Below are positions 35,244 through 43,377 of a DNA stretch of 64,000 bases, in pieces; positions within the stretch are counted from its first letter, which is position 1; each line of letters starts with the position of its first letter. This DNA comes from CATOSP01 sp965204715. Its GTDB lineage: Bacteria > Chloroflexota > Dehalococcoidia > Lucifugimonadales > UBA3495. The notes beneath the pieces are model-generated. The model worked only from the letters and a program-made list of their open reading frames with translations. It was not told the DNA's origin and made no database searches. The position numbers and the translations under genes were made by a program. The stretch lies in the NCBI GenBank assembly GCA_965204715.1, contig OZ242009.1:3906001-3970000 (forward strand), given 5' to 3'.

Positions 35244-36230
35244 CTACCCGTGCAGCTCGATAACGTCCTCGTCGGCAAGGATGTAGTCGCGCCCCACGCG
35301 CTGGCCGCCGAACTTTCCTGAACCCCAGAGCAGGGCGTACTTGAAGCGGCGCAGCCAGTCCTTGTGCACGAGCACGGCGGCGTCCTCCACCATGCTGCCC
35401 GTTGCCAGCACCAGCGGGTCCTTACGGTCCGGATCCGAGCCACGGGCCTTGAGGTACACCCGGACCCGGCCTAAGGAATCGAACACCGCCTCGGCCAGTC
35501 CATCAAGCCCGGTCTCCATTTCCGCCGACACCGCCGCCATCGGGAACCTGGCCCCGTACAGCTCTTGCAAAAGCTCGAAAGCCACGTCCGCATCGGGCGT
35601 GTCGGCCTTGGCCCCGATGATGAGGGCCGGTTTCTGCACGAGGGGATCGTCGGGGTCTGCGGTCTCTCCCCGGCCCAACAGCCGGAAGCTATAGCGGTCA
35701 AGCTCCGAGAATACCTCGTCGGCCTCGGTCAGCGGGTCGCCGGAGAGGTCCAGCACTATCAGCAGCAGGTCGGTGTTGCGCAGCATGCTGAATAGCTGGC
35801 CCTGAATGTCGCGGTCGTTGATGGCCGGGGTGTCTACGAGTTGAATCTTGATGTTCTCGTAGCGCAGCATTCCGGGCAGGGGAATGCGCGTGGTGTAGGG
35901 GTAAGCGGCCACCTTCGCGCCCGCGCCGGTAAGAGTGGCAAGAACTTGCGACTTGCCTGAGTTTGGCATCCCTATCAGCGCGGCTTGTCCCGCCCCCTCC
36001 TTCCGCACCACGAAGGGTTGGGGCTGGCCCGCCCCGCGCTTGGGGTTTTCCAGTTCCTCCAGGCCCTTGGCCACCCTGGCCCGCAGGTCGGCCCGGAGGT
36101 GGTCTGTGCCCTTGTGCTTGGGAGTGGCGGCCAGCATCTGTTGCAGCGCGGCCACCTTCTCCGCCGTTCCCTTGGCGGCGCGGTACTTCTGCTCGGCGAT
36201 GTAGTACTGGGGAGGCAGGTTGGCCGGCAT
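35244..36230 (-). CDS. DRG/Obg-like GTPase with TGS domain
   Basis: 328 residues from the ATG at 36230 behind AGGAGAGG. A helical N-terminus (residues 1-80) precedes the G domain: G1 'GMPNSGKS' (residues 87-94), switch region 'YPYTTRIPLPG', G3 'LVDTPAIND', and a G4-like 'IGAKAD'. The last 60 residues (VRVYLKARGSDPDRKDPLVLATGSMVEDAAVLVHKDW...GRDYILADEDVIEL) are a TGS domain, as in DRG and YchF-type proteins. Role is probably in ribosome function, but the precise target is unknown. Confidence 0.88.
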   Translation of the reverse strand: MPANLPPQYYIAEQKYRAAKGTAEKVAALQQMLAATPKHKGTDHLRADLRARVAKGLEELENPKRGAGQPQPFVVRKEGAGQAALIGMPNSGKSQVLATLTGAGAKVAAYPYTTRIPLPGMLRYENIKIQLVDTPAINDRDIQGQLFSMLRNTDLLLIVLDLSGDPLTEADEVFSELDRYSFRLLGRGETADPDDPLVQKPALIIGAKADTPDADVAFELLQELYGARFPMAAVSAEMETGLDGLAEAVFDSLGRVRVYLKARGSDPDRKDPLVLATGSMVEDAAVLVHKDWLRRFKYALLWGSGKFGGQRVGRDYILADEDVIELHG

Positions 36231-36399
36231 CCTATCCTCTCCTGGTCCGAAAGGGATATGAGTGGATGGGTTGCAGGGGGGATGATTGGAATATAGCAAC
36301 CGCCGGATGGTGAGTCAAACGCGGGCCGCGTGGACAACCCATTACCTAAGCGATAGACTACTCGCGGCCAGTGCAGTAACTGTATGCGGGGGATGGGCT

Positions 36400-36861
36400 A
36401 TGAGGGGGCTATTATTGAGTTATTCCACGGAAACCAGATCAGGAATCATTAGCGGGGATGATGGTCAGCGATACTCTTTCCGAGAATCGGATTGGAATGA
36501 CTCACGCGGCCCTGAGAATGGACTGCGTGTTGATTTCGAGGCCGTCTCCGACACTGCTACTGCGATTTACGTAGACCCATCCAGCCCGGCAGGCACATCG
36601 GGCAGCGGCTATCAGGGAGTCCCAAGGCGGAAGAGCAAGGTGGCAGTCGGGCTGTTGGCCATATTTCTAGGCGGCTTCGGAATCCACAAGTTTTACCTTG
36701 GGTACATCGGCGCGGGGTTTATACACATAGTTCTTACGTTCATCATTATTGGAATACCGGTGAACTGGGTGATTACCATCATAGAGGCCATCATTTATTT
36801 CACCAAATCTGATGAGGATTTCTACCAAACTTACGAAGTCGGCAGGCGAAATTTCTTCTGA
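36400..36861 (+). CDS. TM2-domain membrane protein with a short beta-barrel-like N-terminus
   Basis: 153 residues from the ATG at 36400, preceded by GGGGGA. Residues 1-65 (GIISGDDGQRYSFRESDW...VDFEAVSDTATAIYVD) resemble the cold-shock-like segment often fused to TM2 proteins. The TM2 domain follows: 'SKVAVGLLAIFLGGFGIHKFYLGYIGAGFIHIVLTFIIIGIPVNWVITIIEAIIYF', with the conserved G-x-H-x-F-Y-L-G turn between two helices. Function unknown. Confidence 0.85.
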   Translation: MRGLLLSYSTETRSGIISGDDGQRYSFRESDWNDSRGPENGLRVDFEAVSDTATAIYVDPSSPAGTSGSGYQGVPRRKSKVAVGLLAIFLGGFGIHKFYLGYIGAGFIHIVLTFIIIGIPVNWVITIIEAIIYFTKSDEDFYQTYEVGRRNFF

Positions 36862-36989
36862 GGCCGTGCATCTTCCGGTAACGTAAGGGAACACACCGTG
36901 TGGCATATCTTACCCGCGGAGCAGGTTTGGATGCCCTCACACACGAATATGCGGGAAGTTTCGAATAAACTCTGATGGAGGTGATGATC

Positions 36990-38042
36990 GTGCCTGTATT
37001 CGACGCCGATTATCTACACAAGGTTGCCTACCATATCTACCGGGCCAAGGGCGTCTCCCACGAGGAGGCGGAAATCGTTGCGACCCACCAGGTCAAGGCA
37101 AACCTGGTCGGCCACGACTCCCACGGCGTCATCCATATCATCGACTACACCGGGCGCATCGACCGGGGCCACATCGTTCCCGGCGCGCCCTTCGAGGTGG
37201 TCAGCGAGACCCCGGCCACCGCGGTCATCAACGGCAACTGGGGATTCGGTTTTGTCGTCACCGAGCGGGCAATGCGCATGGCCATAGAAAAGGCCAGGGT
37301 CAACGGGGTTGCCGCCATCACCGTACACTACCAGAGCCACATCGGAAGGCTGGGCGACTACCCCACGATGGCGGCCAACGAGGGCATGATCGGGATGATA
37401 ACCGCCGACTCCGGCGCAGGCCCCAAATCGGTGGCGCCCTTCGGCGGCAGGGCGCGGCGGCTGGGGACCAACCCCATCTGCATGGGAGTGCCCAGCGACC
37501 TGGAGGGGACCGTACTGCTCGACATGGCCAGCAGCGCCGTGGCCGCGGGCAAGATCGGCCTGGCCAGGAACCGGGGCGAGCAGGTCCCGCCGGGCTGGCT
37601 GATAGACAAGGACGGCAACCCCACCACCGACCCTGACGACTACCGTGAAGGGGGCGCAATCCTCCCCGTGGGCGCCGACCAGGGTCACAAGGGCTACGGC
37701 CTCTCCTTCATGGTTGAGACCCTCTCTGCCCTGCTCACCGGCCTGGGCTTCGGCATCGACCCCCAGGCCCGCCACAACGACGGCGTATTCATCGCCGTGT
37801 TCAACGTGGAGCATTTCCGTTCCCTGGACGTCTTCAAGCGTGAGGTCAAGGAGTTCGCCGAGTTCATCAAGACCTCGCCCCCGGCCGCGGGCTTCACCGA
37901 GGTCCTCTACCCCGGAGAGCCGGAGTTCCGCACCGAGCAGGCCCGCCGCCGCGACGGGATATTCGTGGAGGACGCCACATGGGAGGAGATAACCGGGTTG
38001 ATGAAGGAGTTGGGGGTGGAGGAGGCCGTCGGCCAGCCGTAG
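36990..38042 (+). CDS. malate/L-lactate dehydrogenase-family (Ldh_2) oxidoreductase
   Basis: About 350 residues. A full anti-Shine-Dalgarno match, GGAGGTGAT, at 36977-36985 makes the GTG at 36990 the best start (ATGs at 36975 and 36984 are too close to it). Family landmarks: 'GHDSHGVIHIIDYTGRID' with the catalytic His region, 'NGNWGFGFVVTERAM', 'SHIGRLGDYPTMAA', 'GTNPICMGVPS', 'LLDMASSAVAAGKIGLARNRGEQVPPGWLIDKDGNPTTDPDDY' and 'HKGYGLSFMVETLSALLTG'. These NAD(P)-dependent enzymes oxidise 2-hydroxy acids such as malate, sulfolactate or ureidoglycolate. The substrate cannot be named. Confidence 0.9.
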   Translation: MPVFDADYLHKVAYHIYRAKGVSHEEAEIVATHQVKANLVGHDSHGVIHIIDYTGRIDRGHIVPGAPFEVVSETPATAVINGNWGFGFVVTERAMRMAIEKARVNGVAAITVHYQSHIGRLGDYPTMAANEGMIGMITADSGAGPKSVAPFGGRARRLGTNPICMGVPSDLEGTVLLDMASSAVAAGKIGLARNRGEQVPPGWLIDKDGNPTTDPDDYREGGAILPVGADQGHKGYGLSFMVETLSALLTGLGFGIDPQARHNDGVFIAVFNVEHFRSLDVFKREVKEFAEFIKTSPPAAGFTEVLYPGEPEFRTEQARRRDGIFVEDATWEEITGLMKELGVEEAVGQP

Positions 38043-38144
38043 GTGTGGAACCCGGTTCGAGCGGGGCGCTGTTCACAACACGGATTATGGTGATGGCAGG
38101 ATGAACATAGCTATTTCGGCCCCATACGAGGTATTCCGCTGAAC

Positions 38145-38396
38145 GTGCTGTGCCAGCGGGTGCAACGCTTTTTGCCGGAGTTTTTCACCTTCGCCGCTGG
38201 TCCCCGGGTGCCGGCGGAGCGCAGCCTGCGCCCAACGGTGGTGAGCCGGAAGATCAGCGGCGGGACCCGCCCGGAGCAAGGAAGCGAAACCAAGAGTGTC
38301 CTCGCTTCCTTGTCCGGCACATGGCGCTTGCGAGGTTGCAACCCCTGCCATGCCCTGAACTCCATCCTCCCCCAGCCCATATCTGCTCCAGTCTGA
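38145..38396 (+). pseudogene. IS66-like transposase C-terminal remnant
   Basis: About 83 codons read 'RPTVVSRKISGGTRPEQGSETKSVLASLSGTWRLRGCNP', which I recognise as the tail of IS66-type (TnpC) transposases. There is no start, DDE core or inverted repeat nearby. It lies between the Ldh_2 gene and tRNA-Trp; nothing else is seen in 38043-38485. Confidence 0.65.
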
Positions 38397-38485
38397 ACAG
38401 TCACCCTTTTCAAACCGTCCCAATTGTTCTAAAATACGGTACGTTGAGGCTGTGCATTGTACTGGTGTGCAGCCCTACCCAGTGC

Positions 38486-38563
38486 AGGAGCGTAGCTCAG
38501 TCTGGCCAGAGCGCTGGTCTCCAAAACCAGTGGTCGCGGGTTCGAATCCTGCCGCTCCTGCCA
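38486..38563 (+). tRNA. tRNA-Trp (anticodon CCA)
   Basis: Acceptor AGGAGCG pairs with CGCTCCT. The D-arm is AGCTCAGTCTGGCCAGAGC, the anticodon arm CTGGT-CTCCAAA-ACCAG gives CCA, and the T-arm contains GCGGGTTCGAATCCTGC. Discriminator G and an encoded CCA follow. Confidence 0.95.
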
Positions 38564-38736
38564 AATTCCCCGGAAACTACTCCCTCATTGCTTGGGGGAA
38601 TGGCTTGACTCCTCGGACCACATCCATCTTGGACCGGCTGTCCACTCCACTCATCATCTTCAGTGGTCTACGTTCCGGTTCCCACTGTATCCAATACCTA
38701 ACCATCATCCCTAACCATCGGCTAAGGAGGAAACCC

Positions 38737-39462
38737 ATGCCAGGAATCGGCACTCTCAAGCAGCGCATCAGGGCGGGCGAGACCGTCATCGGCGTCTCCG
38801 TGCCCCTGGACTCGACCCGCTCCCAGTTGGAAGAAATCCTGAGCAAGGACACCTACGACTTCCTGACCGTGGACAGCCAGCACAGCCCATACAACGAGGA
38901 AAAGTTGGCAGCCCTGTGCGTCATGGCGGAAGACCTGGAGATGCCGGTCCAGTTCCGCATCAAGAACACCCGCCATGCCTACCTGATCGGCAACATCTTG
39001 GACCTGGGACCTGCAGCCATCGAGGTGCCGCTTGTTGAGGACGAGGCAACAGTGGACGAGGCGCTGGAGGCATTCTACTACCCGCAGCAGGGCAAGCGCA
39101 GTTGGGGCGGCGCGGCCCGACACGGCGTCCGCGGCCGGGACGACCGGCTGGAGTACGCTGAATGGTGGAACAACAACGGGGTGCTGTGTCTGCAAATGGA
39201 GACCGTGACTGGCGTCATCAACGCCCGGAAGCTGGCCAAGCCCGGTGTGGACTGCCTGACCTGGGGACCCGCCGACCTGAGCTTCGACCTGGAGGCCCAC
39301 CCGGAGTTTCCCTACCGCACCACCGACGACTGCGTCCGCCACGTTCTCAAGCAACTGGAAGGGACGGACGTGAAGATCAGCTTCCGCAACGGGGGCCCGG
39401 ACCAGCGGGACCATTACCGGGAGATGGGCGTGACCGTGTTCATGGAACGGCCCATCACCTAG
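38737..39462 (+). CDS. HpcH/HpaI aldolase-family protein
   Basis: 241 residues from the ATG at 38737, behind AAGGAGG. The TIM-barrel family shows 'LKQRIRAGETVIGVSVPLDS', 'YDFLTVDSQHSPYNEEKL' (equivalent of the D-x-E/Q-H active-site motif), 'RIKNTRHAYLIGNILDLGPAAIEVPLVED' with a metal-region acid, 'LCLQMETVTGVINARKLA' (Q-x-E metal ligand) and 'TWGPADLSFDLEAHPEF'. Members cleave or form 2-keto-3-deoxy acid aldol bonds with a divalent metal. The substrate is unknown. It stands alone between tRNA-Trp and a degenerate region. Confidence 0.9.
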   Translation: MPGIGTLKQRIRAGETVIGVSVPLDSTRSQLEEILSKDTYDFLTVDSQHSPYNEEKLAALCVMAEDLEMPVQFRIKNTRHAYLIGNILDLGPAAIEVPLVEDEATVDEALEAFYYPQQGKRSWGGAARHGVRGRDDRLEYAEWWNNNGVLCLQMETVTGVINARKLAKPGVDCLTWGPADLSFDLEAHPEFPYRTTDDCVRHVLKQLEGTDVKISFRNGGPDQRDHYREMGVTVFMERPIT

Positions 39463-40089
39463 CAGGACGTTGAAAAGGCGGTGATTGGGAGGGGGAGTTG
39501 ACCCACTTTCCGCCGGTGGAGTTCGCGGTAGGATTTACCTGACACTTCGGCGGGGTCTTCCGGCATCTGTGACAGCGCCTTTCCAGCGCCGTTGACCGTT
39601 TCGGCCAGGCTTCAGGCGCACGGACCCCGCAACTTACGCAGCCTCCGGCGCCAGCTGCCAGTTGGCCATTTCCATGCCCAACGATGACCGCGGTAGTTGC
39701 GCCGCCGCGTTCAACTCCTCGCGACGCGCTTGGTCAAGGGCGGGGGGGAACCGTCGGTCCGCTCGAATATAAGGGCCCCTGGCTCGCCCTCGCCGAAGGC
39801 CGGTGTCCAGCATCCGATGGTGTGTGTGTCGCGCTCCAAGGCCTCCGCCGTGGCCGCTGCCGTCAGTCCCTGGGCCAAGAGCAGGGTGGCATACCATCAT
39901 TCCCGCTCCCGCGGCGCCGGAGCAAGAATCATACTCGGCCTCAAGTCCTTCGTTCCCATCCGCCATTGCTCCAGAGACCAGTATATATCCTCACGCCCAT
40001 CAGCAACCCCCCGCAACTCCCGAGATCAGCTGCCCCGATTACTCTATAAATCTACCCCACATGTCTGCGCATTTCACCTTGGCTTTGGT
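39463..40089. other. gene-poor stretch holding an IS630-like remnant
   Basis: Apart from the transposase fragment at 39634-39897, the stretch shows no coding sequence that I can support. No terminator with a T-run was found after the aldolase gene. Confidence 0.5.
39634..39897 (-). pseudogene. IS630-like transposase N-terminal remnant, frameshifted
   Basis: The minus strand reads 'WYATLLLAQGLTAAATAEALERDTHTIGCWTPAFGEGEPGALIFERTDGSPP' and, after a one-base shift at a run of seven G/C bases near 39750, 'ALDQARREELNAAAQLP...MEMANW'. This is the helix-turn-helix and linker of IS630-type transposases. The catalytic domain is gone. Confidence 0.65.
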
Positions 40090-41163
40090 TTAGTTGGCAT
40101 CGATGGAGAACAAGGCTTGCACCGAGGCCGTGACATGGAGGGTCCCTCCGGAGACCAGCACCGCGGAGGACGCCGCTTCCATCGCGAATGCCCTATATTG
40201 GGCAGCCGGATACACGCCGTCCCGGGATATTCCCTCGCTGATGTGGAGTAGGTTGCCGAGTTCGACCCCGGCGGTCTCCGCCACCGCCCCTGCCTTGGCA
40301 ACGGCGTCATTGATGGCAGCGGTGAGGGCTTCGTCTTCCAGAGCAGAGGGGTCGTCTATCGAGAATTCGATCCCGTTGAACCTGATTAGGTCTCCCCCCG
40401 CGTCGGTCACCTCGTCAATGATCTCCCCAACCGTGTCGAGGTCCCGCAGCTTCACCGTAAGGTCGTTACCGACTTCGTATCCAGTGATGACGCGCTCCCG
40501 GTCAGTGAAGCAACCTTCCTGGACCATCATGCCCATTCCTGCACCGAGGGAGGGCATCGGGGCTGGCGTTGCAGCGGGCATTGGTTCAGTAGAAGACGAC
40601 TCGGGGCACCTGGTCACTTCCCGGCTGGTGTACCGGGGATGGATGCGGAAATAGCGAGTCTGGATATCCTCATTCGGGACTTCGCGTGCCTCCAGCGCCT
40701 CCATCACGCTGGCCATCGCCGCGTCCGCTTCACTTCTTGCCGCTGCTACGGTACTGGCGAACGATTCCACGCCCAGATTCAAGATGGCGATGTCTGGGGC
40801 GGCTGAAACCTCTCCGCGGCCGCTGACCATCACCCCCAGGGGTTGCCCGTTGGCGGACTGCACCACGGTCCCGTTGGCCCGGTTGCCGAAGACAGCGGGA
40901 GCGGACACGCCGCTGGTTGCGGATGTGGCGCTCCGCGATACACCGGGGCTCGTGCCGGTCTCGACGGACTTTTCCGCGGCCAGTACGGCGCTACTGCCCG
41001 CTACCGCCGGGGGTTCGCCGGAGAGAGTCGTCTCAGGCGTTGCCGCACCCAGGCTTGTGGCGTTAGTCGCAGCAGCGGGTGTCTCCTGTTCGGAGCTGCA
41101 AGCCAGGGCTAGGGCCATCAACGTGCCAATCACCAATAGGGGAATAATTCCTTTGATTCTCAT
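40090..41163 (-). CDS. SIMPL-domain (DUF541) lipoprotein
   Basis: 357 residues from the ATG at 41163, with AGGAGG somewhat far upstream. A lipoprotein signal ends in LALACSSE. A low-complexity linker (to about residue 110) precedes the SIMPL domain: 'GVMVSGRGEVSAAPDIAILNLGVESFASTVAAARSEADAAMASVMEALE', 'DIQTRYFRIHPRYT', 'VITGYEVGNDLTVKLRDLDTVGEIIDEVTDAGGD' and 'AINDAVAKAGAVAETAGVELGNLLHISEG'. Such proteins are exported and their role is unclear. The gene starts five bases after the anti-sigma gene stop, so it belongs to the sigma/anti-sigma operon and is probably under that sigma factor. Confidence 0.9.
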   Translation of the reverse strand: MRIKGIIPLLVIGTLMALALACSSEQETPAAATNATSLGAATPETTLSGEPPAVAGSSAVLAAEKSVETGTSPGVSRSATSATSGVSAPAVFGNRANGTVVQSANGQPLGVMVSGRGEVSAAPDIAILNLGVESFASTVAAARSEADAAMASVMEALEAREVPNEDIQTRYFRIHPRYTSREVTRCPESSSTEPMPAATPAPMPSLGAGMGMMVQEGCFTDRERVITGYEVGNDLTVKLRDLDTVGEIIDEVTDAGGDLIRFNGIEFSIDDPSALEDEALTAAINDAVAKAGAVAETAGVELGNLLHISEGISRDGVYPAAQYRAFAMEAASSAVLVSGGTLHVTASVQALFSIDAN

Positions 41164-41168
41164 TCCGG

Positions 41169-42611
41169 TTAGCTGTTCCTCCTTTTGTGTAATTTCGACC
41201 TGATCACCAATGCCGCCAGCAAGACGGTCACAAGTCCCAGCAGTACTGTAGCCCAATACGCTGCGGTGTGCGACGATGGAGCTTCCGTAGAGTCCGTCGA
41301 GACCGGTTCCGGTGTAGCCACAACACCCGCCATCGTCTCATTCCTCCCGGTTGTGGCCATTGGATTGTCAGGCGTCGGAATTGGTTGCCGGCCGGCCATT
41401 GCAAGCGCTGCGGAAGTTGGCTCCACCGTCTGGTCTAACCTCGTCGGACGTGGCCCCTCCTTCACCGCCGCAGCGGCAGGAGCGGCGGTAACTGTCGGCA
41501 TGGGTCCCTTAGTCTCCAATTTCTCCACCCGGGCAGGAGTCAGAGTCGGCCTGGGTAGGGTGGTTGCTACCTGGGACGGCACCGGCATAGAGGCAGGCGA
41601 CGCATCCAGGATTTCTAAAGTTGGCGTAACTTCTCGCACTGCCGTTACCGGTCCTGTGTCCACTGCCATCCCAGACTTGCTTGCAGGCACATCCGCGTGA
41701 CCGCTTGCCCTAACAGCTCCACTGACGATAGGCGATGGCGTAACGGGTGGGTCAGAACGGTATGTGCCTTTAACAACCTCCTTGGCGGCTATGTCGCCCT
41801 CGGCAGCGGAAGTGGCGGGTATCTCCTGTACAGCCGCCATTTCGACGGGTGTGACTGCCGTTGGCGGGGGAGTAGCCGGCGATGGGGAGACGGCGGCCAT
41901 TATCGGAGGCTCGGACTTGGGAGACTTCTCCGTGGACGCCTCCATGGCATGAGTTAGAGTCGCAGCACGTGCAGGCTCTATTCTCCCTGCATCCGGTTCC
42001 CCGGCGGCTGCAACAGGCGCAGGAGTCGGCCCAGTTCGCGGTTTCGCATCCCCGGATGCAGCTTTCCCATCGACAGGGCGCTCATCGGGGGCCGAGGCGC
42101 TCTCTGCCATAGCCAGAGGGGCGGAAGTCGCCGCAGCCGACATGTCCTCTCCTTCTACGGCTGCATCGCCTGCCAGGGTGCCCAACGGGACTATTTCCTT
42201 GGCGGTTGCAGCGGCGTCGCTGAATACTTGCTCCTCTACCGGGCTGCCTCCCGGCGATACGAGGTCTCGCAGATCACCGGATAGCAGCAGGGCGACGACC
42301 AAGACCGCCGCCGCCGCACCCACGTAGACCCATCCGGGCATACGGAACGGTGTGGCCGACCGGGTCCCATGAGATTCCTCATTCGCCGTAGGCGCCCCCG
42401 CCAAGGTGAAATCCCTCCGGGGCACGGCCTGAGGCATAGAACGCAGACTGCCCACGGTGAAACGCAGGCTCTCCAACTCCTCCCGGCAATCGGGGCAACT
42501 GGCGGCTTCCTCCTCCACCCTGGACGCGGCGGGTTCACTGAGCCTGCCGTCCAGGTACTCTGAGAGGGTCTCCGCCTCAAGATGTCTATGGCCTCTTCGC
42601 AGAATCCGCAT
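41169..42611 (-). CDS. anti-sigma factor with zinc-finger-like domain and two membrane helices
   Basis: 480 residues from the ATG at 42611, four bases after the sigma gene stop. The N-terminus 'HRHLEAETLSEYLDGRLSEPAASRVEEEAASCPDCREELESLR' is a zf-HC2 anti-sigma domain with the C-P-D-C pair. A membrane helix follows (about residues 93-112, GWVYVGAAAAVLVVALLL). A 330-residue Ala/Pro/Thr/Ser-rich outside region leads to a second helix at the C-terminus (YWATVLLGLVTVLLAALVI) and a basic tail. It should hold the ECF sigma factor at the membrane until a signal is received. The long, disordered outer segment anchored at both ends is unusual. Confidence 0.85.
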   Translation of the reverse strand: MRILRRGHRHLEAETLSEYLDGRLSEPAASRVEEEAASCPDCREELESLRFTVGSLRSMPQAVPRRDFTLAGAPTANEESHGTRSATPFRMPGWVYVGAAAAVLVVALLLSGDLRDLVSPGGSPVEEQVFSDAAATAKEIVPLGTLAGDAAVEGEDMSAAATSAPLAMAESASAPDERPVDGKAASGDAKPRTGPTPAPVAAAGEPDAGRIEPARAATLTHAMEASTEKSPKSEPPIMAAVSPSPATPPPTAVTPVEMAAVQEIPATSAAEGDIAAKEVVKGTYRSDPPVTPSPIVSGAVRASGHADVPASKSGMAVDTGPVTAVREVTPTLEILDASPASMPVPSQVATTLPRPTLTPARVEKLETKGPMPTVTAAPAAAAVKEGPRPTRLDQTVEPTSAALAMAGRQPIPTPDNPMATTGRNETMAGVVATPEPVSTDSTEAPSSHTAAYWATVLLGLVTVLLAALVIRSKLHKRRNS

Positions 42612-42615
42612 GACC

Positions 42616-43305
42616 CTACTGTTCCAGACGATAGCGGGAGGGCAAAAGTTCCCCTGCCGTGCGCAGATAGTCGCGGAGACGGCCACGCCCCCGGCTCAAC
42701 CGCGACCTGACGGTTCCCACGGAACAGCCCATCACGCTGGCAGCTTCCTCGTAAGAGAAGCCTTGGACGTCAACCAGCACCACCGCCAACCGCTGGTCTG
42801 TGGACAGGCTCGCCAGACCCGACTCGATGGCCCGGTTGAGTTCCTGCCGCTCGGCATGGGCTTCTGGAGACTCTTCAGTGGACGGGATGTCCAGAACTGA
42901 CGGGGCTTGGCGGGGGTCATTCGGGCCGGATGGCATAGGGTCCAGCGGCACGGTTGGACGGGCGCTACCGGAACGTAGCATATCGCGGCATGCGTTAGCC
43001 ACGATGCGCAGTATCCAACTCCGGAGGTTCTCGCCGCGGAACTGGTGGAAGGCCCGGTAGGCTGAGGTGAACGCTTCCTGGACTGCATCTTCGGCCAGGG
43101 CCCAGTCTCCCAACATCCGGAGGGATAGGTTATAGGCCGGGGTCTGAAACTCTTCGATGACGCAGTTGTAGCAGTGGGTCTCGCCGCGGCGGTCCTGAAG
43201 CGGCAACCTGACGTGATTGACACACGCAGCGTCAGGATGTGGACCGGCTATCCCTTCGTCCGGACCCGCCCGGCCCACCCCTCTGGTCCCCGCCGAGTCC
43301 CTCAC
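42616..43305 (-). CDS. ECF-type RNA polymerase sigma factor
   Basis: 229 residues from a GTG at 43305, just behind GGAGGAGGT. Region 2 is 'YNLSLRMLGDWALAEDAVQEAFTSAYRAFHQFRGENLRSWILRIVANACRDMLR' and region 4 'LASLSTDQRLAVVLVDVQGFSYEEAASVMGCSVGTVRSRLSRGRGRLRDYL', the standard ECF pattern with no region 3. The N-terminal 50 residues hold C and H residues (CVNHVR, THCYNC), which is odd for the class. First gene of an operon with its anti-sigma factor and a SIMPL protein, and likely self-controlled. Confidence 0.92.
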   Translation of the reverse strand: MRDSAGTRGVGRAGPDEGIAGPHPDAACVNHVRLPLQDRRGETHCYNCVIEEFQTPAYNLSLRMLGDWALAEDAVQEAFTSAYRAFHQFRGENLRSWILRIVANACRDMLRSGSARPTVPLDPMPSGPNDPRQAPSVLDIPSTEESPEAHAERQELNRAIESGLASLSTDQRLAVVLVDVQGFSYEEAASVMGCSVGTVRSRLSRGRGRLRDYLRTAGELLPSRYRLEQ

Positions 43306-43377
43306 TCACACCTCCTCCATTCACCACTTGGGCAGAGCGTCCGGTTTCACCAATCAGCATCAATCAATTGCGGCGGG

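Noticed and set aside
38452..38736. Long N-terminal extension of the HpcH/HpaI aldolase frame
   Set aside because: It would translate through tRNA-Trp; the ATG at 38737 has an AAGGAGG site.
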